Shown here one piece after another: positions 33,390-40,788 of a stretch of DNA of 64,000 nucleotides (within the stretch, counting starts at the first letter, position 1; each line of letters begins with the position of its first letter). The translations under genes and the position numbers were made by a program. This stretch comes from UBA5704 sp036380715. Lineage in GTDB: Bacteria; Acidobacteriota; Thermoanaerobaculia; Multivoradales; UBA5704. The stretch is taken from positions 1 to 64,000 of the forward strand of contig DASVEF010000299.1 in the NCBI GenBank assembly GCA_036380715.1. The letters are read 5' to 3'. Under the pieces are notes generated by a model that worked only from the letters and a program-made list of their open reading frames with translations, did no database searches and was not told the origin of the DNA.

Positions 33390-33611
33390 ATGAAGACAAA
33401 GCTGACTGTCACCATCGATGAGGAGCTGATTCCCAAAGCGAAGCGCTACGCCCGGCAACGGGGAATCTCTCTCTCCCAGCTCATCGAGACGTCGCTGCGG
33501 AGCACCACGGAAGGGGAAGAAACCACCTTCTCCCAGCGCTGGAGGGGGAAGTTCGAACCGGCCAACCGCGATGACGAGCGCTACAAGGCTCTCGCGAAGC
33601 GTTACCTGTGA
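33390..33611 (+). CDS. Ribbon-helix-helix antitoxin (DUF6364-like)
   Basis: A 73-residue protein. The N-terminal ribbon-helix-helix fold (KTKLTVTIDEELIPKAKRYA, then ISLSQLIETSL) binds DNA, and the C-terminal tail (FSQRWRGKFEPANRDDERY) should wrap the toxin. It overlaps the PIN toxin gene by four bases (GTGA). RHH proteins of this type pair with VapC toxins and repress their own operon; the exact subfamily is inferred. Confidence 0.9.
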   Translation: MKTKLTVTIDEELIPKAKRYARQRGISLSQLIETSLRSTTEGEETTFSQRWRGKFEPANRDDERYKALAKRYL

Positions 33612-34024
33612 TCGTTCTCGTCGACACAGATGTACTGATCGACCTGGCGCTCAACCGAGCCCCGAACGCCGAGCCCGCGGCTCATCTTCTCGATCTACTT
33701 GAAAGACGGCCGGGAACAGCCTTCGTGGCTTGGCACTCCCTCGCGAACTTCTACTATGTGGTCTCTCCGATCCGGGGAAAGCAGCCGGCCCGGGATTTCC
33801 TCATCGACTTGGCGCGCTTCATCGAAGTGGCGTCCACGACAACAGAGAGCCTGCTCTACGCGGGCCAGTTGGACATGCCCGACTTCGAGGATGCGATGCA
33901 GGTCGCCGCAGCCTTGGCTTGTCGGGCCGGGCTGATCGCCACCCGGAACCTTCGCCACTATAAGCGGTCCCCGGTCCGAGCCGCGGAGCCACGCACTGTC
34001 GTGGAACAACTGCTGGGAAACTGA
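33608..34024 (+). CDS. PIN-domain VapC-like ribonuclease toxin
   Basis: A 138-residue protein. The acidic residues of the PIN active site are visible: VDTDVLIDLAL (Asp 6 and Asp 12 region), the Glu/Asn region AWHSLANFYYVV, and DMPDFEDAMQVAAAL with the late aspartates. The ending LIATRNLRHYKRSPVRAAEP is typical of VapC relatives. Known members cut tRNA or rRNA. GTG 33608 overlaps the antitoxin stop. The pair lies between direct repeats. Confidence 0.9.
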   Translation: MIVLVDTDVLIDLALNRAPNAEPAAHLLDLLERRPGTAFVAWHSLANFYYVVSPIRGKQPARDFLIDLARFIEVASTTTESLLYAGQLDMPDFEDAMQVAAALACRAGLIATRNLRHYKRSPVRAAEPRTVVEQLLGN

Positions 34025-34079
34025 TCCATGGTGCCAAATCGCGGATTTCGACAAGGCGCCCCTGTTGTCGACCCCGGGG

Positions 34080-34440
34080 GTGTGAAGGTCCGTTCGCGCG
34101 GAAGGGAGGATCGTACAGACCGGGAGGATCGTCCGGTCCTGCGGTGCGAACGTCCGTTCCTGCGGGGAGACGGCTCGGGCGAGTAGGGAGGAGCGTCCGT
34201 TCCTACGGGGAGACGGGCCGGGCGAGCGGGGAGACGGGCCGTCCGAGTGGGGAGAGCGTTCCGTTCCTACGGGTGGGAAGCTCGTTCGGGCTCCCCCAAG
34301 GCCCTCCCCACTGGAACGGAGCGTCCGTTCGCGTGGGGAGAGGCCTCTCCCCGCACGAACGGAGCTTCCGGGCGCCCGCCGGCGCTTCGCCCCCGCTCGC
34401 CCCGGCTTTGCCACTGCCGAAACGGGCGCCGCCGGCGCGT
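34080..34440. repeat. Third, degenerate 21-bp-period array
   Basis: Units such as CGTCCGTTCCTACGGGGAG and ACGGGCCGTCCGAGTGGGGA recur at 21-22 bp spacing about 12-15 times, with more drift than in the other two arrays and with some units inverted near 34300-34360. Frames on both strands stay open by period alone (peptides like PLGRPVS). No gene is supported here. Confidence 0.7.
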
Positions 34441-34537
34441 TCCCGCACCAGCGGCGAGCACGTCCACGATCAGGCCACGTCCGTACGGCCTTCCGTCACG
34501 TGCGAATCGAGGATCGCACCGCAGCGCTCCAGCGCCA

Positions 34538-34672
34538 CCCCGTCGACAGCCCCCGCAGGTACAGGATCGGCAGCACCGCGGCCACCTTCGGCGACCGGCG
34601 CGTGTACGGCGGCAGGATCGAGCTCGTGAAGCGCTGCCGGCGACCCTCCTCGTCCACCCGCCGGTCATTGAG
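34538..34672 (-). pseudogene. Remnant of an IS256 (mutator) family transposase
   Basis: On the minus strand ~45 codons read LNDRRVDEEG, RRQRFTSSILPPY, TRRSPKVAAVLPILYLRGLS and TG. This is the characteristic N-terminal third of IS256-family transposases (QRFTSxILPPYxRRSPKVAEVLPILYLRGLSTGDF). The rest of the ~400-residue protein, the DDE residues and terminal inverted repeats are missing, and the frame ends at 34496. It is a scar and not an active element. Confidence 0.75.
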
Positions 34673-34730
34673 CTACAGGATTTGACCGTGCCTTCCCCAA
34701 ATGGTGCCCCCTGGGCATCGCTTCGAAGCG

Positions 34731-37700
34731 TTAGGCGGACGAGTCACGTTGCCAGTCGGCCATTCGCCCAATGAGCCATATGAACGGCTCGACCTGGCCG
34801 TTCAACACGCATGCGCCCTTGATAATGCTGTCAAGCAGTCCCTGCACATCAGACAAGCACAAGGCGGAGACCGCCCGGTTGTCCGTGGGAAGCAATGAAC
34901 AGAACGGCGTATCTGTTGTCTCGCGAGCTCCCAACGTGACGTCTCGCTCCTTGATCATAATCGTGATCGGTTCTCCATTGTCTGGGAGTCCGACCGACAC
35001 GGCGAGATTCGGAGTCGGGCCATGGGCCCTGGCCAGCGTTTCCTTCAAGTAGGCGGAAAAGGCTTTGGCCCACTCCTCCACGCCGGATCGTCCTGGGGCC
35101 ACCTCGAATTCGCTTTCGCCGGACGCGCGATCTTCCAGAGCCTGTCGCTCCTCCTCAGCTTCGCGCTCCGCGTCGATGAGGGCCTCGAGGGTCCTGTCAA
35201 CGTCCTCTCGTGTATGAGAAGCCGAGCAGATGAACCTTAGGCGACCTCGTCCGATCTCCACGACCGGGTACGTTACAGCCGCCGTGAGCACGCCACGCTT
35301 ATATAAGCCGTGTGCAATCGCATAGAGCTTGTCTTTATCGGAAAAATGCGGGGTGACAATGGGGCCATCTCCTGTCCCGAGGTCATATCCTGCTTCGGAG
35401 AACCGCTTCCGCATGTAGGTAGTTATATCCCAGAGTCGCTCTCGCAGTGCGTCGTCCGCGCTCAATCGGCGCAAGGCGGCGAGCGCTGCCGCGATATCGG
35501 CAGGGCTGGTCGTAGCCTGGAATATAAAAGCTCTGGCGGACGACTTCAGCAGGTCAATGTGCTCCTCTCGGGCGGCAATCACACCCCCAATGCTCCCGAG
35601 CGCCTTACTGAGCGTCGTCATGATGAAGTCTACCTGGTCGGTGACACCTTGAGAAGCGCAAAGACCGGCTCCTCGAGGGCCATAGAAGCCAAAGGAATGC
35701 GCCTCATCCACGAGCACGAGCGCATCGTATTTCTTCGCCGTGAGCACGATGTCCGCTACCGGCGCCACCCCCTCTCCCATGCTGTAGACGCTTTCGAGAA
35801 CTACAAGAGCCGTGCGGTAAGGCGACGCTTCCGTCTTGAGGACTGATTCCAAGTCCGATGGATTGTTGTGTTGAAACGTTCTTATCGTCGCACCGGACAG
35901 CCGGGCGCCGTCAACGAGGGAAGCGTGACAGAGCTGGTCCATCACGACGACATCGTTGTCGCCAAGAATGCCTGCGACAACTCCGAGATTCGCGGTGAAT
36001 CCTGTGGGGAACAGGCACGCGGCAGGCTTTCCCACCAACTCGGCAAAGGCTCTCTCGAACTCCAGGTGGAGATCGGTTACGCCGGATGCCACTGCGGATG
36101 TTCCCATTCCGGCCCCGAAGCGCTCCAGGGCAGATCTGGCTTCCTCAATGACCTCCTGATCACGGTTCAGGCCGAGGTACAGGTTGGTGGTCCATATGAT
36201 GGCCTCGCGTTCTTCATGGGTGTACATATCGGCGACAGTGCCTCTGTGCGCGCTTCCTGTACGCAGCAACTTGCTGTGGGGGTCTCGGCCACGACGGCCC
36301 ACCAGCCGCTTGAGCTCCCGGACGAGCATACCCTTGTCGGTAGCGGACCAGGAGGGCGCCTTCGCAGCCATGAACGGCGGGTAGCTGGACTGAATCTGGG
36401 CCTGAAAGCTAGCGAGTGTATCCGAGGCTCCACCGCGCGCCTTCTCCGGCGGCGCATGCTCCGTGGCGCTGCTCATCGACTCGAGGACGTAATCGGCCAG
36501 AGCAGCAGGAGTAAAGCGCTGGATAACAGCCGATGCCGGCAGCCTTCGACCTATGTTCGCGGCAAGCCGATTGCTCAGCTCCACCACGGTCAACGAGTCG
36601 AGGCCGAGGTCGTTCAATGAGTGATCCAGCGGCACTTGCTCGGGATCACGAAGACGAAGGAGAGGCGCGATCTCGCCTCGAATGATCGATAGCAGGGCCG
36701 CATGCCGCTCGTCCTTCGAAAGGCCCGCCAGACGGTGCACCCCGCCCCCGGCGTCGCGGGTGACGTCGGCCCCGGAGTGAGGGGCGAGGCATTGGCGCCG
36801 GTCAGGATCGCGACTCGCCTCCGGTTCCGGGAGCTGCTTGCGGTCGAGCTTGCCGTTGGGCAACCGAGGCAGCTCCTCGAGGTGCATCACGACCTGAGGC
36901 AGCATGTACTTCGGCAGCCGCTCCGCCAGGTACGCTCGCGCCGCCTCACGGGTCACCGCCTCGTCCCGGCTCACCACATACACCACGAGCATCTTCTGGC
37001 CGCCGCCCCCGTCCACGACCGCCGCCGCTGCGCCGTCCACGCCTTCCATCGACTCCAGCGTCGACTCGATCTCTTCGAGCTCTACCCGGAAGCCTCGGAT
37101 CTTTACCTGTTGGTCGATCCGGCCCAGGAACTCGATCTCGCCGTCTTCCCTCCACCGGCATAGATCTCCTGTTTTGTACAGCCGCTCTTCCGGAATCGGC
37201 CCGGTCGGATCCACCTCGATGAACCGCTCCCTCGTAAGCTCCTCGTCGTGCAGGTATCCGCGCCCAAGCTGGTCTCCCGCCAAGTACATCTCTCCTGGAA
37301 CCCCGACGGGAACCGGCTGCATGGAATCGTCCAGGATGTACGACCGAGAGCTCGACACCGGCTTGCCGATCGTGATCGACTCCGCACCTGCAGAAACCTC
37401 GGTAGCCGTCGAAAAAACCGTGTCCTCGGTCGCCCCATAGACGTTGACCACCCGCAGGCCCGGCTGCAGCGCGTGAAGCTGGTCCACCAGCGACCGCTTG
37501 AGCACTTCGCCCCCCAAGACGAAACACCGGATCCCCTCGGGCAGCCGTCCGGTCGCGAGCAACGCCTGCATCCCCGACGGCACCATGGTGCACGTCCTCA
37601 CCCGGTCCGCCGACGGCAGCTCCAGCAGGGCCAGCAGGTTCTCGGCCAGCACCACCGTCCCGCCGAGTGACAACGTACCCAGGATCTCCATGACCGAGGC

Positions 37701-38420
37701 GTCGAAACAGATAGAGGCAGCCGACAGCACACCCGACAGCTCCTCGTCATCCAGCAACTTGCGCATCGACCGGGTCATCGCGACAACGCTTCGATGTTCG
37801 ACGGCGACCCCCTTCGGTCGCCCTGTCGAGCCCGACGTGTACATGACATACGCCAGGTCGCTCGCCGACGGCCCAGCCACGCCGTCCGCCGTCCACTCCC
37901 CCACCTCATCGAGCCGTACGAGCTTTGGCACCCCCTCGCAGAGCTCTGCCATACTCTCGCGGTCCACGATGGCGGCCGCTACACGAGCGTGCTCCAGCAT
38001 GTAGCGCACCCGCTCCCGCGGATACGCCGGATCCAGCGGCACGTACGTACACCCCGCTCGCAATACCCCTACGAGAGTCGCCACGAGCTCCCACGTGCGG
38101 CTCATGCACACCCCGACCAACGACCGCGGCTCCACGCCCCGAGCCACGAGCTCGCCCGCAATCGCGCTCGCCCGTTCCGTCAGTCGCTGGTAGTCGATCG
38201 CCGTCTTGCCATCGATGATCGCCGTCCGCTCCGGATGCGCCTGCGCCTGCTTCTCGATGAGCCCCCAGACCGTCTCCGTCCGGTCGTACGCCTCCTGCGT
38301 CCGAGCCCATTCGACGTGAACACGTTGCGCCTGCTCCTCGTCCAGCAAGGAGACTCTCCCTCTAGGCACACTCGGATCCTGGGTAACATGCTCCAGCACA
38401 CGCTTTGGGGTATTGTTCAT
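34731..38420 (-). CDS. A-PCP-alpha-oxoamine synthase: one-gene NRPS-like enzyme
   Basis: A 1229-residue protein. Residues 1-60 resemble the linker after a condensation domain, but no such domain is present. The adenylation domain (about 50-545) has YVMYTSGSTGRPKGV, CFDASVMEI (Asp235-type residue kept, so an alpha-amino acid is likely), VNVYGATEDTVF, YKTGDL and LPNGKLDRKQL. A carrier domain follows with DLGLDSL near residue 607. Residues ~700-1090 are a PLP-dependent alpha-oxoamine synthase (DEAHSFGFYGPRGAG, MTTLSKALGS with Lys near 938). The last ~110 residues are weakly SCP2-like. It should load an acyl group on the carrier and condense it with a PLP-bound amino acid to an aminoketone. No thioesterase or tailoring genes are near. 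GC and codon use look lower than in its neighbours. Confidence 0.9.
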   Translation of the reverse strand: MNNTPKRVLEHVTQDPSVPRGRVSLLDEEQAQRVHVEWARTQEAYDRTETVWGLIEKQAQAHPERTAIIDGKTAIDYQRLTERASAIAGELVARGVEPRSLVGVCMSRTWELVATLVGVLRAGCTYVPLDPAYPRERVRYMLEHARVAAAIVDRESMAELCEGVPKLVRLDEVGEWTADGVAGPSASDLAYVMYTSGSTGRPKGVAVEHRSVVAMTRSMRKLLDDEELSGVLSAASICFDASVMEILGTLSLGGTVVLAENLLALLELPSADRVRTCTMVPSGMQALLATGRLPEGIRCFVLGGEVLKRSLVDQLHALQPGLRVVNVYGATEDTVFSTATEVSAGAESITIGKPVSSSRSYILDDSMQPVPVGVPGEMYLAGDQLGRGYLHDEELTRERFIEVDPTGPIPEERLYKTGDLCRWREDGEIEFLGRIDQQVKIRGFRVELEEIESTLESMEGVDGAAAAVVDGGGGQKMLVVYVVSRDEAVTREAARAYLAERLPKYMLPQVVMHLEELPRLPNGKLDRKQLPEPEASRDPDRRQCLAPHSGADVTRDAGGGVHRLAGLSKDERHAALLSIIRGEIAPLLRLRDPEQVPLDHSLNDLGLDSLTVVELSNRLAANIGRRLPASAVIQRFTPAALADYVLESMSSATEHAPPEKARGGASDTLASFQAQIQSSYPPFMAAKAPSWSATDKGMLVRELKRLVGRRGRDPHSKLLRTGSAHRGTVADMYTHEEREAIIWTTNLYLGLNRDQEVIEEARSALERFGAGMGTSAVASGVTDLHLEFERAFAELVGKPAACLFPTGFTANLGVVAGILGDNDVVVMDQLCHASLVDGARLSGATIRTFQHNNPSDLESVLKTEASPYRTALVVLESVYSMGEGVAPVADIVLTAKKYDALVLVDEAHSFGFYGPRGAGLCASQGVTDQVDFIMTTLSKALGSIGGVIAAREEHIDLLKSSARAFIFQATTSPADIAAALAALRRLSADDALRERLWDITTYMRKRFSEAGYDLGTGDGPIVTPHFSDKDKLYAIAHGLYKRGVLTAAVTYPVVEIGRGRLRFICSASHTREDVDRTLEALIDAEREAEEERQALEDRASGESEFEVAPGRSGVEEWAKAFSAYLKETLARAHGPTPNLAVSVGLPDNGEPITIMIKERDVTLGARETTDTPFCSLLPTDNRAVSALCLSDVQGLLDSIIKGACVLNGQVEPFIWLIGRMADWQRDSSA

Positions 38421-38508
38421 CGTAGACTGCCTTTCCCGCTAAATAGTCTCGGTCTACCGGCCGCAACCGTGGAGGGCCGGTTCGCCGATCGCCCGCCGGA
38501 GGACGGTC

Positions 38509-40641
38509 CTACCGCCCAATGTCGCGCCGCTCCGACTCGGTCCGGGCCCGGAGCGCGCTCGCCAGGAAGCGGGCGGCGAGGCTCCGGGAGAGCAGGCCCC
38601 GCTCCCGGAGCACCTCCAGGGCGCCGGCCACGCACGAGCGGTACTTCCGGCTGCCCAGCGACGGGTCCAGAGGGTCGCACGGAATCTCGGGGAAGACGAT
38701 CCGCTCGCCGGCCCTGATGTCGTAGAGGCGGTTGACGGTGCCCCCGGGCCACAGGACCTCCACCGTGGCGGTCTTGGCCCGGCCCAGCCCGAAGAGCTGC
38801 GCCAGGGCGTCCTGGGAGGCGAAGCCCGATCCGCCGGCGACGGGGCGCAGCGTGGTCCGTCCCCCCTCGGGGGTCACCCGGATCACGGCGCCGATGCCGT
38901 CCCGGTTGACCCGCCCGTCGGGCAGCAGGCCCACGGTTCCCAGCGTGCGGACCTCGACCCAGCCGTTGTCGTTGCCGTCGTTGATCTCCACGGCCAGCCC
39001 CCCGTCCGGGAACTCGAGCCCGTTCCAGGTGAAGGCGCCACCTGCGGCCGGGGCGAAGACCTCCACGTATCTGGCGGTGGCATCGAAGGGACTGCCGTAC
39101 TCGACGGGGTAGCGCTTCAGGGGGATCTCTTCCGGGATATCGAATGCGGAGGCGGTCACCAGATCCGGAAAGCCGTCCCGGTTCAGATCGCCGGTGGCGC
39201 CGCCATGGACGTTGCGCCGGGCGTGGTCCACGGCGAGGGCGTCCAGGTCGGCCTCGAAGCGGGCGGAGCAGCCCGGGTTGAGGAGGACGGCCCCGGGGTT
39301 GTCGGCGTTGATGGTGTGGAGGGAGCCGTCCAGGCTGCCGAAGAACACCACGTCCGGGTCGCCGTCGTTGTCCAGGTCCGGCGCCATCACAGCCCAGCCG
39401 AAGGGGGTGGCCCGGAGCGCCCCGGGCCCGGCGTCCACGAAGCCCCCTTCGGACGTTCCGAGGAAGGCCCGGGAAGAAAGCTGCCCCCGGGTGAAGGGTA
39501 TGCCCACGACCGAGAAGACGTAGTCGCCCATGTTCGTGGCGAAGAAGTCCATGTGGCCGTCGCAGTCGAAGTCGGCGAACGCGAGGCCCATCCAGGACGT
39601 GCCGGGCAGGTCCGTGCCCACCCGATGGGTCACGGAGGTGAACCGGCCGGCGCCGTCGTTGTTCAGGACCTGGATTAGCCCGCGGCTCACTTCCGTCGGG
39701 GGGAGGCCCCCCTGGTCGTCGGCCTGGAGCAGGTCCACGTCCCCATCCTGGTCGTAGTCCACCAGGGCCAGGGCCCAGGTGATGGTGGCGGCGCCGTCCC
39801 GCGGCGGTCGGAAGCCGGTGAGGTTCCGGATGCCGGAGCTGACGCTCGCGTCCCGGAAGCGCAGGCGGCCTTCGTTCAGGAAGAGCTGGTTCGGGTGGCT
39901 GTGCTCCCAGGGCTCCACCAGGGTGGCGGTCCGGCGGCTCCAGTCGTAGGAGTTGGCCACCGCCAGGTCCAGCAGGCCGTCGCCGTCCACGTCGCCCACG
40001 GAGCAGTGGGTATGGCCCAGGTCGCTCTTGCCCAGGCCGCTCTCGGCGGTGGCGTCCCGGAAGGTGCCGTCGCCCCGGTTCTCGAACAGGCGGTTCGGCT
40101 CCGAGCGGCCCAGCACGACCAGATCCGGGTCGCCATCGTTGTCCAGATCGCCGAAGCAGACGCCGGTGGAGTCCTGGTCGGTGGCGGCGACGCCCGCCGC
40201 CTCCGCCACGTCCTCGAAGCGCAGGGCTCCGGTCTCCTCGAGGCGGTTGGCGTACAGGCTGTTGGCGGCACCGGGACCGTTGGTCACGTAGAGGTCCAGG
40301 TCGCCGTCGCGGTCGAAGTCGAGCAGCGCCACGCCTGGTGAGCCGCGGGGCTTCTCCGGCGTGGCGACGACCAGCGGCATCGTGTAGAGGGGCTGAGCCT
40401 TGATCCGCTCGAAGACGGCGTTCGTGGCCGACGGCGCGCGCCGGTAGTCGATCCCGGAAGCCTCGTCCGCCGCCAGGTCGTGGAACGTGACGCCGGCCCC
40501 GACGTCAGCGGCGGCCGGCACGCCCGCGCCTACGAGCACCGCACGCCGAGCGGACGCGGCTCGACCGTGCCCGCCGCAGGCGGCCAGCACGCCCGCGCCC
40601 ACGAGCGCCGCGAGCAGGATCGTGGCGGTGCGGTGGAGCAT
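38509..40641 (-). CDS. FG-GAP/VCBS repeat lipoprotein with ASPIC/UnbV domain (CRTAC1-like)
   Basis: A 710-residue protein. The N-terminus (TILLAALVGAGVLAACGG) is a lipoprotein signal with the lipobox cysteine. The body has several FG-GAP repeats with calcium-type loops (DFDRDGDLDLYV, DLDNDGDPDLVV, DVDGDGLLDLAV) forming a beta-propeller. Near residue 590 is the UnbV motif (RVNRDGIGAVIRVTP, then GFASQDALAQLFGLG). Such proteins are surface-exposed and of unknown function. ATG 40641 has AGAAGGTG upstream. It ends 88 bp before the A-PCP-AONS gene, on the same strand. Confidence 0.88.
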   Translation of the reverse strand: MLHRTATILLAALVGAGVLAACGGHGRAASARRAVLVGAGVPAAADVGAGVTFHDLAADEASGIDYRRAPSATNAVFERIKAQPLYTMPLVVATPEKPRGSPGVALLDFDRDGDLDLYVTNGPGAANSLYANRLEETGALRFEDVAEAAGVAATDQDSTGVCFGDLDNDGDPDLVVLGRSEPNRLFENRGDGTFRDATAESGLGKSDLGHTHCSVGDVDGDGLLDLAVANSYDWSRRTATLVEPWEHSHPNQLFLNEGRLRFRDASVSSGIRNLTGFRPPRDGAATITWALALVDYDQDGDVDLLQADDQGGLPPTEVSRGLIQVLNNDGAGRFTSVTHRVGTDLPGTSWMGLAFADFDCDGHMDFFATNMGDYVFSVVGIPFTRGQLSSRAFLGTSEGGFVDAGPGALRATPFGWAVMAPDLDNDGDPDVVFFGSLDGSLHTINADNPGAVLLNPGCSARFEADLDALAVDHARRNVHGGATGDLNRDGFPDLVTASAFDIPEEIPLKRYPVEYGSPFDATARYVEVFAPAAGGAFTWNGLEFPDGGLAVEINDGNDNGWVEVRTLGTVGLLPDGRVNRDGIGAVIRVTPEGGRTTLRPVAGGSGFASQDALAQLFGLGRAKTATVEVLWPGGTVNRLYDIRAGERIVFPEIPCDPLDPSLGSRKYRSCVAGALEVLRERGLLSRSLAARFLASALRARTESERRDIGR

Positions 40642-40683
40642 CGATCACCTTCTCTCTGATTGGTCCGACGGACAGAGAATCGC

Positions 40684-40707
40684 CACCTCGCTATACATTA
40701 TGAGGTG
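40684..40707 (-). promoter_or_regulatory. Short inverted repeat upstream of the FG-GAP gene
   Basis: CACCTC and GAGGTG flank an AT-rich 12-bp centre (GCTATACATTAT) 43 bp before the minus-strand FG-GAP start. The minus strand contains CATAAT and TATAGC, so this may be a promoter with an operator. The assignment is weak. Confidence 0.35.
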
Positions 40708-40788
40708 CGCGCGAATGACGGAGCGGGACAGGAGGTGGCGGCCGACACGCGCGGGACGGCGAACGGCCAGACCCTCAGCAGGATCGAG

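Larger units (their letters stand above)
33237..34075. repeat. Imperfect direct repeats flanking the RHH/PIN toxin-antitoxin pair
   Basis: Bases 33237-33295 and 34028-34075 share TGCCAAATCGCG, GGATTTC, CGACAAG and TGTCGACCCC in the same order, with one 12-bp gap. The left copy touches the start codon of the TIR-nSTAND gene, and the right one begins just after the PIN gene stop. The pair therefore encloses the toxin-antitoxin genes and their promoter, as expected from an insertion or from use of the repeat as a recombination site. Confidence 0.7.

Noticed and set aside
33608..34024. Integrase or tyrosine recombinase linked to the flanking repeats
   Set aside because: The protein is a PIN-domain toxin by its acidic residues; no recombinase gene is present in or near the repeats.
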